A DNA stretch of 64,000 nucleotides from Fictibacillus terranigra (GCF_030412265.1 NZ_JAUHLN010000001.1:620001-684000); one strand, 5' to 3'; counted from the first letter of the stretch, positions 1 through 9,260 are shown. Notes: generated from the letters alone by a model not told the origin. Translations and numbers: made by a program.

Positions 1-102
1 AGTTTAATGAAGAATCCAGGAGAAGTAAAGGGTTTTTGGGCGAATATTTACAAAACCTTCATGAGAAATTTAAGTTTAGTTAATAAACAACCACTATCAT
101 GA
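1..102 (+). CDS. C-terminal end of an unidentified gene (frame uncertain)
   Basis: The left edge is open in two forward frames. Frame 1 runs to a TGA at 100-102 and ends ...NLSLVNKQPLS; frame 3 runs to a TAA at 81-83 and ends ...LHEKFKFS. The frame 1 peptide looks more protein-like (mixed hydrophobic and aromatic residues), so I place the end at 102, but the choice is weak. Given the genes that follow, the likeliest identity is another polysaccharide-biosynthesis protein; no motif supports this. Confidence 0.35.
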   Translation, partial: SLMKNPGEVKGFWANIYKTFMRNLSLVNKQPLS

Positions 103-250
103 GAGTTCAGGCCTCCTTTATGCCATTTGCATAAAAAGCGAGTTTTCAAAAATTCAAATGGCCCACCGAAAGATTAAGGGAACAGCCTTATACATGCTCT
201 TTTTGGCAAGAATGATAAGAGCTTCAGGATTCAAAGGATGGTGAACAACA

Positions 251-1525
251 TTGCAGAAGGAAATGAAAACAGCAAGAGAGCACATGATCCTGATAACCAA
301 CCGTTATCCTTACCTGCCCGGGGAGCAGTTTTTAGAAACCGAAATGAAATACATGGAACCGTTATTTGAAAAAATTGAAATTGCTGCAGTTAACGGAGCA
401 GGCGAAAAACGGCCTGTGCCTGAAAAAGTAAGTGTCCATCAGCTTCCCGGACGGCCCGGGGGCACGAAAAAATACATTCATACGTTTTACAGTGTCACGG
501 CAGATGTGCAGGGCCGGCGCTGGCTTTCCAGCGAGCTGCCGAAAGCCCGTATGTTTGGAAGTAAAGGACTGCTGCAGCTGGCCAACTGGCTGAGCCATGC
601 GATCCGGATCCGGGATGAAATCAAAAGAAAGTGGCTGGATGATAAGAACTTTGACAGCCGCAAGGCCGTCTTTTATTCGTATTGGCTGACACCTTCAGCT
701 GTGGCTTTGGCGATGCTGAAGGAAACCTACGGAGATGATCTTTTTACGGTATCCCGTGCTCATGGCGGGGACGTCTACGATTACAGGCATTCCATCCCTT
801 ATCTGCCGTTTCAGGAAAGGGTGATTTCCGCCTTGGATTCGGTGCGGATGATCTCCGATGACGGAAAACAATATTTGGAAACTAAATATCCGAACTCTGA
901 TGCGCGGCTTCTCGTCAATCGCCTTGGGACGGAACGGCCTGGATTTACGGCATCACCTTCAGAAGATGGAATTCTCAGGATCGTTACGTGTTCATACGTC
1001 AAACCGGTAAAACGGCTGGATCTGCTCGTAGAGGCGTTGAAAGAAACGACTTCACGCATCCACTGGACGCACATCGGCGATGGGGAACAGCGGGAAGAGA
1101 TCGAGAATCAAGCGAAGAATGAGCTCCCGGCACAGGTTACCGTGGATTTTAAAGGGCATTGTACGCAGCAGCAGATCTTTGAGTTTTATGAGTCCCAGCC
1201 GGTGGATCTTTTTGTCAATGTGAGCGAGAGTGAAGGAATTCCAGTGACGATTATGGAAGCATTCAGTACCTCAATTCCGGTGATCGCCACCGATGTTGGC
1301 GGTGTAAAGGAACTCGTCAATGAGAACAATGGCTTCTTGATCCCATCAGACATTGATGCTGCGGAATTGGCACAGTATATCGAGCGTTTCGCTGCACTTC
1401 CGGAGGAACAGAAAATGATGTACCGTTCGAATGCCTTTAGCAAATGGGAAAAAGATTATGATGCCCAGAAAAATTACAGAAACTTTTTACACAGTGTAAA
1501 GAATGGGAGCGGAATTTTGATATGA
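251..1525 (+). CDS. GT4-family glycosyltransferase
   Basis: Predicted cytoplasmic glycosyltransferase that adds a sugar from a nucleotide donor to a lipid-linked polysaccharide intermediate. The 424-residue protein has the two-Rossmann layout of GT-B enzymes. The C-terminal donor-binding signature of GT4 is visible at about residues 324-345 (SESEGIPVTIMEAF followed by PVIATDVGG), with the conserved E-x7-E spacing. A TTG start at 251 is preceded by AAAGGATGGTG about 10 nt upstream; ATG at 263 or 284 are alternatives. The stop overlaps the start of the flippase gene by 4 nt (ATGA), so the two are translationally coupled and probably act on the same glycan. Sugar specificity cannot be read from sequence. 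Confidence 0.85.
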   Translation: MQKEMKTAREHMILITNRYPYLPGEQFLETEMKYMEPLFEKIEIAAVNGAGEKRPVPEKVSVHQLPGRPGGTKKYIHTFYSVTADVQGRRWLSSELPKARMFGSKGLLQLANWLSHAIRIRDEIKRKWLDDKNFDSRKAVFYSYWLTPSAVALAMLKETYGDDLFTVSRAHGGDVYDYRHSIPYLPFQERVISALDSVRMISDDGKQYLETKYPNSDARLLVNRLGTERPGFTASPSEDGILRIVTCSYVKPVKRLDLLVEALKETTSRIHWTHIGDGEQREEIENQAKNELPAQVTVDFKGHCTQQQIFEFYESQPVDLFVNVSESEGIPVTIMEAFSTSIPVIATDVGGVKELVNENNGFLIPSDIDAAELAQYIERFAALPEEQKMMYRSNAFSKWEKDYDAQKNYRNFLHSVKNGSGILI

Positions 1526-2850
1526 GCGACGGCAATCGAGGCTTTGTCAGAAACAGTTTCTTAACCTTTTCGAGACAGGTGACCAATATTGTCATCGGCA
1601 TATTGCTGCTTGTTGTTCTGGCTCGTATTCTGGGGCCAGCCGGACAGGGTAAGTATTCCCTGATCACCCTGCTGCCAACAGTTCTTCTGACTTTTCTTAC
1701 TCTTGGCATTAACACGTCGACGATCTATTACATCAGCAGGGGAGACGTGAAACTAAATACGGTCTACAACAATAACATCATCATCGGTACGCTTCTAAGC
1801 CTGGTCAGTATGGGGATCGGGGCGGTTGTCATCTTCTTTTTCTCGGAAAAGTTTTTCAATCAAACCCCTCATACGCTGCTGTACCTTTGCTTATTGGCAT
1901 TGCCGTTCATGTTTTTGCGCGAGTATTTTCAGACGGTCTTTCAGGGTTTGCAGGATTTTAAACTGTTCAATACGGCGATGGTCGTCAACCAGCTCGGGAT
2001 CCTTGTTTTTGTTGCAGTATTCGTCCTTGTTTTCAGGCTTGGGCTGGAAGGCGCCATCATGGCGTTTATCGCAGGAAACCTGATCAACGTGGTTTATATG
2101 GTCTATCAGCTGAAGAAAAAGCATAAGCTGCGTTTTGATATCAGAGGATTTTCGTGGGAGTATTTCCGCAAGTCCGTGAACTACGGGCTTAAAGCGCATA
2201 TCAGTAACTTTGCGAGCTTTTTGAACTACCGGATCGTTGTTTTCCTCATCGGGTTTTTCATGGTCGACTCAGCGGTAGGGATCTACGTAACCGCGATGAA
2301 CATCGGGGAGAGGCTGACGATCTTTGCGGCTTCTATATCCAACGTCCTTTACCCAAAAATCGCAGCCATAAAAACCGATGAAGAGAGAAACCATCTCACC
2401 TCTCTCGTATCAAGAAACATTATGGCGATTACGTTAATCATTGCGCTGGCAGGTACGATTGTCGCTAAGGATCTGATCGTCACTCTGTTCGGCCATGAGT
2501 ATGAGACAAGTGCGAGCCTGCTTCAAATCACTCTGCCCGGTGTGGCGCTTCTGTCGGTCGAGAAGATTCTGTCAAATGACATTGCCGGCCGCGGCAAGCC
2601 TGAGTTAAACATGTATCTTTCCATCTTCAACGTGCTGTTTAACCTGGTGCTGAACGTGGTGCTCATTCCTAGGTATGGAGTGACCGGAGCAGCATTTTCT
2701 GCGACGATCACGTATTTTGTCAGCTTCCTCGTAAAGGTCGTCTTATACAAAAAAGTGACAAACGAGCCATACCACCGCTTTTTGCTCATTAAGAAAAGTG
2801 ATCTTAAGCTCTATAGAACGGTGATTCGAAAACTAAAACTCAGGTACTGA
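1522..2850 (+). CDS. Wzx-like polysaccharide flippase (MOP superfamily)
   Basis: Predicted membrane transporter that flips undecaprenyl-linked repeat units across the cytoplasmic membrane. The 442 residues form about 12 hydrophobic segments starting at residue 15, with the N-terminal family pattern RNSFLTFSRQ...ILGPAGQGKYSL that is usual in polysaccharide-biosynthesis/MATE-like proteins. It begins inside the stop codon of the preceding glycosyltransferase and is followed after 15 nt by an epimerase gene with the ribosome site GGGAGGA, so the three form one operon. A lipid-II or teichoic-acid flippase is less likely given the context of sugar-nucleotide and glycosyltransferase genes. Confidence 0.85.
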   Translation: MSDGNRGFVRNSFLTFSRQVTNIVIGILLLVVLARILGPAGQGKYSLITLLPTVLLTFLTLGINTSTIYYISRGDVKLNTVYNNNIIIGTLLSLVSMGIGAVVIFFFSEKFFNQTPHTLLYLCLLALPFMFLREYFQTVFQGLQDFKLFNTAMVVNQLGILVFVAVFVLVFRLGLEGAIMAFIAGNLINVVYMVYQLKKKHKLRFDIRGFSWEYFRKSVNYGLKAHISNFASFLNYRIVVFLIGFFMVDSAVGIYVTAMNIGERLTIFAASISNVLYPKIAAIKTDEERNHLTSLVSRNIMAITLIIALAGTIVAKDLIVTLFGHEYETSASLLQITLPGVALLSVEKILSNDIAGRGKPELNMYLSIFNVLFNLVLNVVLIPRYGVTGAAFSATITYFVSFLVKVVLYKKVTNEPYHRFLLIKKSDLKLYRTVIRKLKLRY

Positions 2851-2865
2851 CGGGAGGATTTCAGC

Positions 2866-3783
2866 ATGAATGTATTAGTAACAGGCGGAGCAGGGTTCGT
2901 CGGGACATTTACGAAAAACGAACTGGTGAAGGAAGGGCATACCCCGATTTTGGTGGATAACTTTACGACGGGAAGCGAAAGCAATGTAAACACGGAGGAT
3001 GTGATCATCCAGAGTGATATCCTTGATCCCTCTCTGCCTGAACGGCTGCAGCCGCATGAAATTGACGCGATCATCCACCTGGCGGCCCAGACAAGTGTGC
3101 CTTCTTCGGTAGCGGATCCGCTATACGACATGAGATTGAACATTGAAGGAACGGTCAGAATGCTTGAGCTGGCGAAAGCTCTCGATGTGAAAAAGTTTGT
3201 CTTCGCATCCACAGCTGCCATCTATGGGGAGAATGAAAATGTGCCTCTTAAAGAGTGTGAACACTTTCAGCCTACCGCTCCCTATGGCATTTCAAAAGCA
3301 TCCAGCGAAATGTATATCGCCAATTTTTGTGAAACGCATAGTATCGGCTATTCGATTCTTCGCTATTCCAACATCTATGGACCGAAACAGACGAAGGATG
3401 GAGAGGGCGGAGTGATTAAGATTTTCCTCGATAAGCTGCTGAGCGGACAGCCTGTCTCCATTTTTGGGGATGGCAACCAGACCCGTGACTTTATCTATGT
3501 GGAGGACGTAGCACGTGCCAATACCGCAGCTCTGTTCTGCGAAGACGGCATTTTCAATGTCAGCGCGAACGAAGAGATCACGGTGAACGAGCTGTACCGT
3601 GTGATGGCGAAAGAAATCGGCAGCAGCCTGGATCCGGTTTACGGAGAGCCGCGTGAAGGCGATATTTACCGCAGCTGCCTCGACAACCGCAAATTCATGG
3701 CGCTTGTGAACTGGAAGCCTGAGGTGCCGCTCGCAGAAGGCATCAAACAGACGGTGGATCAGATGAAAGCACAGAGAATTTAA
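2866..3783 (+). CDS. NAD-dependent nucleotide-sugar epimerase/dehydratase (GalE-like extended SDR)
   Basis: Predicted cytosolic enzyme interconverting nucleotide sugars, probably a UDP-hexose 4-epimerase. The 305-residue protein opens with the NAD-binding motif VTGGAGFVG (GxxGxxG at residues 7-13), has the catalytic Tyr140-x3-Lys144 pair in PYGISKAS and the extended-SDR segment RYSNIYGP. It is the last gene of the first transcription unit and is followed by a terminator, which separates it from the uronic-acid sugar genes. The exact substrate (glucose, GlcNAc or their uronates) is unknown. Confidence 0.85.
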   Translation: MNVLVTGGAGFVGTFTKNELVKEGHTPILVDNFTTGSESNVNTEDVIIQSDILDPSLPERLQPHEIDAIIHLAAQTSVPSSVADPLYDMRLNIEGTVRMLELAKALDVKKFVFASTAAIYGENENVPLKECEHFQPTAPYGISKASSEMYIANFCETHSIGYSILRYSNIYGPKQTKDGEGGVIKIFLDKLLSGQPVSIFGDGNQTRDFIYVEDVARANTAALFCEDGIFNVSANEEITVNELYRVMAKEIGSSLDPVYGEPREGDIYRSCLDNRKFMALVNWKPEVPLAEGIKQTVDQMKAQRI

Positions 3784-3816
3784 CATAAAAACACGGACAA
3801 TAAGAATATATATATA

Positions 3817-3847
3817 GCACTCTTCTTCAATGAAGGGTGCTTTTCTT
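3817..3847 (+). terminator. Rho-independent terminator after the epimerase gene
   Basis: Hairpin with arms AGCACTCTTC and GAAGGGTGCT (one mismatch) around a short loop, followed by TTTTCTT. It closes the first glycosyltransferase-flippase-epimerase unit. Confidence 0.8.
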
Positions 3848-3919
3848 ATTTTTAGGGGGTCAATTGGCGGCCGGCAAAATCTCTTTTATTAAGAAAATGT
3901 AAATCTCATACCCTTTGAT

Positions 3920-3964
3920 GCTGCTAGCCCTATGGGCAAAAAGCCCCCCCAGCAGCGCCTTTTT
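3920..3964 (+). terminator. Nested hairpin with T-run in the leader of the WbpB-like gene
   Basis: In the 304-nt gap before the next gene, outer arms GCTGCT (3920-3925) and AGCAGC (3951-3956) enclose a smaller hairpin (AGCCC/GGGC), followed by CCTTTTT. It is terminator-like and could be a second terminator or an attenuator. Downstream, TATAAA at 4022-4027 with TTTACC at 3997-4002 is a weak candidate promoter (19-nt spacer). I do not recognise a riboswitch consensus here. Confidence 0.45.
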
Positions 3965-4087
3965 GTAAATGTCCTTAACAATCTCTTAACCGAGAATTTA
4001 CCTGAAATTCCTTGGAAATAATATAAAATGGACGAAGAAATCTAGTGAACAGCAAGTTATTGTTTTTACACAAAAGGAGTTTTGTCG

Positions 4088-5122
4088 ATGCTTAATTTTG
4101 CGATTGTAGGATGCGGCCATATTGCTAAGAAACATGCGGAAGCCATTGACCGGGCAGAAGGAGCAGTACTCGCTGCTGTATGTGACATGATCCCGGAAAA
4201 CATGGACTTCTACAAGGAGACGTATAACGCAAAAACGTATACGGATTACGCGGAACTGCTGGCCGATAAGGACATAGACGTGATTAACATTTGTACGCCG
4301 AGCGGCTTTCATGCAACGCTTGCCGTACAGGGTGCGGAGGCGAAAAAGCACATAGTCGTAGAAAAGCCGATTGCTCTTTTGATGGATGATACAAATGCAA
4401 TCATAGATGCGTGCGAACGCAATGATGTAAAGCTGGCGGTCGTTCACCCGAACCGATTCCGCCCGGCGATGAAAAAGCTGAAAGAAGTTGTCGAAAGCGG
4501 CAAGCTAGGAAAGATCAGCCACATTAATGCAACCGTCCGCTGGAACAGAAACCAGGCCTATTACGATCAGGCGCCATGGAGAGGAACGAAAGGATTGGAC
4601 GGCGGAGTACTCATGAACCAGGCCATCCATAACCTGGACCTCATGCTCTGGATGATGGGTGATGTGAACGAGGTGTTCAGCATGAGCGCCACTCGAATCC
4701 GTGACATCGAAGCAGAAGATGTCTGCACCGGCCTTGTCAAGTTTACGAGCGGAGCACTTGGAGTCGTTGAAACAGCGACCACCATCTACCCGAAAAACTT
4801 TGAAGAATCACTCAGCATCTTTGGTGAAAAAGGAACGATTAAAGTCGGCGGACCAACCGCAGTGAACGTGGAACACTGGAACGTTGAAGGCACGAGTGAA
4901 GAAGAAACAGCCGAACTTAAGAAACTGATAAAAGAAGATCCATTTGGAAAACCTGGCCATCAATGCATCATAGAAGACATGGTCGAAGCGATAAAAGAAG
5001 ACCGGGGGCCGATCGTCACAGGTGAAGATGGCAAAAAAGCATTAGAACTGGTCCTTGCCATGTATGAATCAGCAGAAACCAATCAGCCTGTCAAAATGCT
5101 ACCTCAGGAGGTTTTAAACTAA
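4088..5122 (+). CDS. wbpB: WbpB/WlbA-like UDP-GlcNAcA 3-dehydrogenase (Gfo/Idh/MocA family)
   Basis: Predicted NAD-dependent oxidation of UDP-N-acetylglucosaminuronic acid at C3, the second step to UDP-2,3-diacetamido sugars. Seen: Rossmann motif GCGHIA near residues 8-13, the EKPIAL active-site lysine motif near residue 92, VVHPNRFRP, and a C-terminal segment with GGVLMNQAIHNLD, all typical of the WlbA/WbpB branch. ATG 4088 is chosen over TTG 4082 because AAAAGGAG ends 8 nt before it. The gene is followed by a UDP-GlcNAc 6-dehydrogenase with overlapping stop/start, and the matching aminotransferase and acetyltransferase lie at 9369 and 10553. That context makes the WbpB assignment stronger than a generic oxidoreductase. 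Confidence 0.75.
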   Translation: MLNFAIVGCGHIAKKHAEAIDRAEGAVLAAVCDMIPENMDFYKETYNAKTYTDYAELLADKDIDVINICTPSGFHATLAVQGAEAKKHIVVEKPIALLMDDTNAIIDACERNDVKLAVVHPNRFRPAMKKLKEVVESGKLGKISHINATVRWNRNQAYYDQAPWRGTKGLDGGVLMNQAIHNLDLMLWMMGDVNEVFSMSATRIRDIEAEDVCTGLVKFTSGALGVVETATTIYPKNFEESLSIFGEKGTIKVGGPTAVNVEHWNVEGTSEEETAELKKLIKEDPFGKPGHQCIIEDMVEAIKEDRGPIVTGEDGKKALELVLAMYESAETNQPVKMLPQEVLN

Positions 5123-6462
5123 TGGAAACTCTACAGACTACACAGCGAGATGTTACAAAGCAACTGTTGAACAAAATCGAAACGAAAGAGGCTGTCATCG
5201 GAGTGGTTGGCCTTGGTTATGTCGGACTGCCGCTTGCCGTTGAAAAAGCAAAAGCAGGCTACAAGGTCATCGGCTTTGACGTTCAGGAAAACCGTGTTGA
5301 AATGGTGAATGACGGAATCAATTATATCGGAGACGTTGTGGACGAAGAGCTGGCGATGCTTACTTCTTCAAAACAGATTCGTGCGACAACGGATTACTCT
5401 CTGATCTCAGAAGTGGATGCCGTTGCGATCTGTGTACCGACTCCGTTGGATATTTACCGCCAGCCGGATACATCCTATGTAGAGAGCTCAGGTAAAGAAA
5501 TCGCACAGTTCCTTCACGAGGGCATGCTCGTCGTTCTTGAGAGCACGACATATCCGGGAACGACTGAAGAACTTCTTCGTCCGATCCTTGAATCTTCAGG
5601 GTTTACATGCGGTAAAGACTTCCACCTTGCGTATTCGCCAGAACGTGTCGATCCGGGCAACAAGGTGTTCAACACGAAGAACACGCCGAAAGTGGTAGGC
5701 GGAGTAACTCCGGAATGTACAAAAGTCGCTTCTGCTCTCTACCGTGCTGTACTTGAAGGAGAAGTGCATGAAGTTTCCAGTCCTTCAGTAGCTGAGATGG
5801 AAAAAATTCTTGAGAACACCTTCCGAAACATCAACATCGGATTGGCGAACGAGATGGCCATCCTGTGCGACAAGATGAACATTAATGTTTGGGAAGTAAT
5901 CGATGCTGCCAAAACGAAGCCGTACGGATTCATGGCCTTCTATCCAGGCCCGGGCCTTGGCGGACACTGCATTCCGATCGATCCATTCTACCTTACTTGG
6001 AAAGCCCGTGAGTACAACTATCATACCCGCCTGATCGAAACAGCCGGGGAGATCAACAACAGCATGGCTGACTTTGTTCTTGAACGCAGCATGAAGATCT
6101 TGAACCAGGAAAAGAAAGCGATGAACGGTGCGAAGGTCGTTATCCTCGGTGTCGCTTATAAAAAAGACATTGAAGACATGAGGGAATCACCGGTCATTCC
6201 AATTCTTGAAAAGCTGGACGCTGCAGGCGCCAACTTCACGGTTGTTGATCCGCATGTGAATACGTTCCGGTACATGGGCGGTATCGTAGAAACACACGAA
6301 CTATCCAAAGAAGTGCTTGAAAGTGCCGACCTTGTTCTATTAACAACAGATCATACAGCTTTTGACTATGAATTGATTGCGGAACACAGCCCTGTCCTCT
6401 TCGATACTAGAAATGCAATGAAAGAACTTTCTAATAAAGTCAAGAAGTATCACCTTCTATAA
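5122..6462 (+). CDS. wbpA: WbpA-like UDP-N-acetylglucosamine 6-dehydrogenase
   Basis: Predicted to oxidise UDP-GlcNAc (or a related UDP-HexNAc) to its 6-uronic acid using NAD. The 446-residue protein has the three-domain UDP-sugar dehydrogenase layout: N-terminal VVGLGYVGLPLA, the central VPTPL and LESTTYPGTTE segments, and the catalytic cysteine in GLGGHCIPIDPFY near residue 283, then the C-terminal NAD/UDP domain with VAYKKDIEDMRESP. The GGHCIPIDP form is typical of the WbpA/WecC/ManNAc-type branch rather than UDP-glucose dehydrogenase. Its start codon overlaps the stop of the WbpB-like gene, so consecutive steps are co-translated. Confidence 0.85.
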   Translation: METLQTTQRDVTKQLLNKIETKEAVIGVVGLGYVGLPLAVEKAKAGYKVIGFDVQENRVEMVNDGINYIGDVVDEELAMLTSSKQIRATTDYSLISEVDAVAICVPTPLDIYRQPDTSYVESSGKEIAQFLHEGMLVVLESTTYPGTTEELLRPILESSGFTCGKDFHLAYSPERVDPGNKVFNTKNTPKVVGGVTPECTKVASALYRAVLEGEVHEVSSPSVAEMEKILENTFRNINIGLANEMAILCDKMNINVWEVIDAAKTKPYGFMAFYPGPGLGGHCIPIDPFYLTWKAREYNYHTRLIETAGEINNSMADFVLERSMKILNQEKKAMNGAKVVILGVAYKKDIEDMRESPVIPILEKLDAAGANFTVVDPHVNTFRYMGGIVETHELSKEVLESADLVLLTTDHTAFDYELIAEHSPVLFDTRNAMKELSNKVKKYHLL

Positions 6463-6513
6463 GCTTGTACGCTTATAAGATGGTTATATGTTAATCTTTG
6501 TTGCTCTTGAGAG

Positions 6514-6641
6514 GGTTGATTTCCGTTCCAGGCTGCTCGCTTTCCGCGGGGCGTGCGCTGAGCCCCACGGCGCAAGCGTCTTTGGGTCTCACCTGTCACG
6601 CTTCTCCCGCAGGAGTCTCGCACCTTGCACTCCAATCAACC
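6514..6641 (+). repeat. 128-bp GC-rich intergenic repeat with short terminal inverted repeats
   Basis: The element starts GGTTGATT and ends AATCAACC (8-bp terminal inverted repeat). Its interior (CGCTTTCCGCGGGGCG, CTCCCGCAGGAGTCTCGCAC) is more GC-rich than the surroundings, and it encodes nothing convincing. From memory this resembles a family of short dispersed repeats seen between genes in many Bacillus-group genomes; only one copy is visible here. It fills most of the 309-nt gap between the WbpA-like gene and the next glycosyltransferase. Confidence 0.6.
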
Positions 6642-6698
6642 TGTCTAGGAAGATCTTACTAAAATCTTTCAAAGATCCAATCTTTAGACCAAAAATAA

Positions 6699-6726
6699 AA
6701 AACCAGGCCAGCAAAGGTCTGGTTTT
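6699..6726. terminator. Probable bidirectional terminator
   Basis: Hairpin arms AAAACCAG and CTGGTTTT, preceded by an A-rich stretch and ending in TTTT. It separates the WbpB-WbpA pair and the repeat from the glycosyltransferase genes downstream. Confidence 0.6.
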
Positions 6727-6771
6727 CCATGCAAATGGTTAACTCCCAAACTAAAGGTAGTGAACGTTGCC

Positions 6772-7989
6772 GTGAAAATCTGTCATTTAACTTCAGTCCA
6801 TCCCGCTGACGACATCCGCATTTTTGTGAAGGAATGCCGGTCACTTGCTTTTGCGGGGCACGATGTATATTTAATAGCACCTAACACCGAGAATAAAATC
6901 ATAGATGGTGTAAAAGTCGTTGGTGTATCCTCAACGGCCAGCAACCGTTATACCCGGATGTTTGCCGCAGCAAGAAGCGTGTATCAGGCAGCAATCGAAG
7001 TAGATGCTGATGTGTACCATTTCCATGATCCGGAGCTGATGACGATCGGTCTTCTTTTAAAAAAGAGAGGCAAGAAGGTCATCTATGATGTACATGAAGA
7101 CGTGCCGGAACAGGTTCTGTCTAAACAGTGGATTCCGAAGCTCTTCAGAAAGAATATCTCGGTCGCGGTCAGAAAGATGGAAAAATACGCAGCTCGCCGA
7201 TTTGATGCCGTCGTAACGGCCACACCGACGATCACGAAACGTTTTGAAACGTACAACTCCAACACGGTGACGGTTCACAACTTCCCGATTTTAAAAGAAC
7301 TGATGGGAAATCCGTCAGTAAAAGAAATAGATAAAAGGAAAGAGAACAGCTTCCTTTATATCGGCGGAATTACAGCGCTTCGCGGTATTAAAGAAATGGT
7401 ATCTGCCATCGAAGTGCTGAACGGCCAGGGACTGAACGGAGAGCTTGTGCTAGCCGGCAAGTTTGCGCCAGAACAGCTTGAACAGGAAATGAAGCAGCAG
7501 AACGGCTGGAGACATGTGGACCATAAAGGCTGGCTCAGCCGCAGCGAAGTAAAGGACGTGCTTCACCAGTCCACCGCCGGACTCGTATTGATCCGCCCGG
7601 AGCCGAGATACATGGTGTCCTACCCGATCAAGCTGTTTGAATACATGGCAGCCGGACTTCCATCGATCGCCTCCAACTTTCCGCTCTGGGAGGATTTTGT
7701 TATCGGCAACCGCTGCGGACTATGTGTAGATCCTCTCGATCCAAATGCAGTAGCTGATGCGATGAGATGGATCATGGAACATCCGGAGGAAGCCAAGCAG
7801 ATGGGTGAGAACGGACGGAAAGCAGTGATCGAGAAGTACAACTGGGAAAAAGAAAGCCAAGAGCTGGTTGCGTTATATGAAAGGTTGGCCATGGCTGACA
7901 ACAGGTCTTTAAAATGGGGTGAACAAGCAGATGAAGGTATGGATTTTAAATCACGTGGCGTTAAAACCGTCGGAAACAGGAATCACTAG
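6772..7989 (+). CDS. GT4-family glycosyltransferase
   Basis: Predicted cytoplasmic glycosyltransferase of the same locus. It opens KICHLTSVHPADDIRIF, a common N-terminus of GT4 enzymes, and carries the donor-site region IRPEPRYMVSYPIKLFEYMAAGLPSIAS with the conserved E-x7-type spacing. GTG 6772 is preferred over GTG 6760 because AAAGGTAG lies about 11 nt before it but runs into 6760. The last 25-30 residues run past the usual family end and overlap the next gene by 59 nt, which suggests loss of an earlier stop or a 3' frameshift. Confidence 0.8.
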   Translation: MKICHLTSVHPADDIRIFVKECRSLAFAGHDVYLIAPNTENKIIDGVKVVGVSSTASNRYTRMFAAARSVYQAAIEVDADVYHFHDPELMTIGLLLKKRGKKVIYDVHEDVPEQVLSKQWIPKLFRKNISVAVRKMEKYAARRFDAVVTATPTITKRFETYNSNTVTVHNFPILKELMGNPSVKEIDKRKENSFLYIGGITALRGIKEMVSAIEVLNGQGLNGELVLAGKFAPEQLEQEMKQQNGWRHVDHKGWLSRSEVKDVLHQSTAGLVLIRPEPRYMVSYPIKLFEYMAAGLPSIASNFPLWEDFVIGNRCGLCVDPLDPNAVADAMRWIMEHPEEAKQMGENGRKAVIEKYNWEKESQELVALYERLAMADNRSLKWGEQADEGMDFKSRGVKTVGNRNH

Positions 7990-9193
7990 ACACTATGACA
8001 TTGCCCATGAACTCGTAAAAAAAGACCATAAGATCCGAATATTCGCAAGCAGCTTTCTGGCCTACCGTTTTGTCTGGAGAAACAAGCAGAAGAAGAACTA
8101 TAAGGAAAACGTGAACGGCGTCATTTTCGAGTGGCTCTGGACCCTTCCGTACAAAGGAAACGGTGTGATGCGGATCCTGAACATGATTTCTTACTTCTTC
8201 ATGGCGTTGTGGCGCGGAATGATGAAAAAAGAGCGCCCCGATGCGATCGTCGGTTCGTCCGTCCACTTGTTTGCCTGCCTGGCAGCCTACTTTTTAAGCA
8301 AATGGAAGAAGGCGGCTTACATTGTGGAGATCCGGGATTTATGGCCGCGGACATTGATCGAGCTCGGATCGATGTCGAAGTATCATCCGGCCGTGCTCAT
8401 GTTTGGTGCGATTGAGAAGTTCGTATATAAAAGAGCCGATCGGATTATCGTTACTTTGCCGGGTGCTGCGCAGTACATCAAGGAGATGGGTGTGGACGAG
8501 AAAATCATCCACGTTATTCCGAATGGCATCAGCATGGACCGAATGGAAGAAAAAGAAGGCAAGAGCTCTCTGGAGGATCAGATCAACGAGATCAAAGAAA
8601 GACACGGACAGGTTGCGATGTACGTCGGGTCTCACGGCGTTGCAAATTCACTGGAAACAGTCGTAAACAGCGCCAAGTTTGTCAGCCCGGAAAAAACAGC
8701 CTATGTCCTTGTCGGAGATGGCCCTGAAAAAGACAATCTCAAAAAGCTCGCCGAAGACTATGAGCACGTTTATTTCTTTGACGGCATTCCGAAAAAAGAA
8801 GTGATGCCAACACTTGCTTTGGCAGATGTTTTGTTAGTTTCCATGCTGGACACCCAGCTTTATAAATATGGTATTTCATTAAATAAACTGAACGATTACC
8901 TGCTCATCGGGAAACCGATCCTCTTTGCCGGCAATGTTTCCAACGACATTGTGGCAGAAGCGAAAGCCGGCAAGTCCGTTTCTCCTGAAAAACCGGGGGA
9001 GTTTGCTGACGGATTGGAGGAGTTATTGAGTTTAAGTGAAGATGAAAAAGAACAGATCGCAAGAAACAGCTATCGTTATGTCAACGAGAAGCACAACATT
9101 ACGAAACTCGCCGACCGTTTCCTAGACATCTGCGCTATCCAGGAACGCGACGAAAAATCCCGCGCCTACCAGCTGAGCATGAAGGAGAACTAG
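7931..9193 (+). CDS. GT4-family glycosyltransferase (WbuB-like)
   Basis: Predicted glycosyltransferase; the pattern MKVWILNHVALKPSETGITRHYDIA with a later YIVEIRDLWPRTLIELG block is typical of the WbuB/FucNAc-transferase-like GT4 subgroup. A donor-binding half follows (MYVGSHGVANSLETVV, LVGDGPEKDNL). ATG 7931 is chosen over GTG 7919 because GGGGTGA sits about 10 nt before the ATG. The start lies inside the coding sequence of the preceding glycosyltransferase. A role in adding an N-acetylated or uronic sugar would fit the pathway but is inference. Confidence 0.8.
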   Translation: MKVWILNHVALKPSETGITRHYDIAHELVKKDHKIRIFASSFLAYRFVWRNKQKKNYKENVNGVIFEWLWTLPYKGNGVMRILNMISYFFMALWRGMMKKERPDAIVGSSVHLFACLAAYFLSKWKKAAYIVEIRDLWPRTLIELGSMSKYHPAVLMFGAIEKFVYKRADRIIVTLPGAAQYIKEMGVDEKIIHVIPNGISMDRMEEKEGKSSLEDQINEIKERHGQVAMYVGSHGVANSLETVVNSAKFVSPEKTAYVLVGDGPEKDNLKKLAEDYEHVYFFDGIPKKEVMPTLALADVLLVSMLDTQLYKYGISLNKLNDYLLIGKPILFAGNVSNDIVAEAKAGKSVSPEKPGEFADGLEELLSLSEDEKEQIARNSYRYVNEKHNITKLADRFLDICAIQERDEKSRAYQLSMKEN

Positions 9194-9260
9194 GCGGATG
9201 CGGCTAAAGAGCTTACTGCCGCTAAAGAGACCCTGAAAATCTATCCTTCAGCGTGCGAGC

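Noticed and set aside
3900-3970. A riboswitch upstream of the WbpB-like gene
   Set aside because: Only a nested hairpin with a T-run is visible; no known aptamer consensus could be matched by eye.
6488-6742. An 84-codon gene in the gap after wbpA
   Set aside because: It crosses the GC-rich repeat and a terminator, has no ribosome site and no protein-like pattern.
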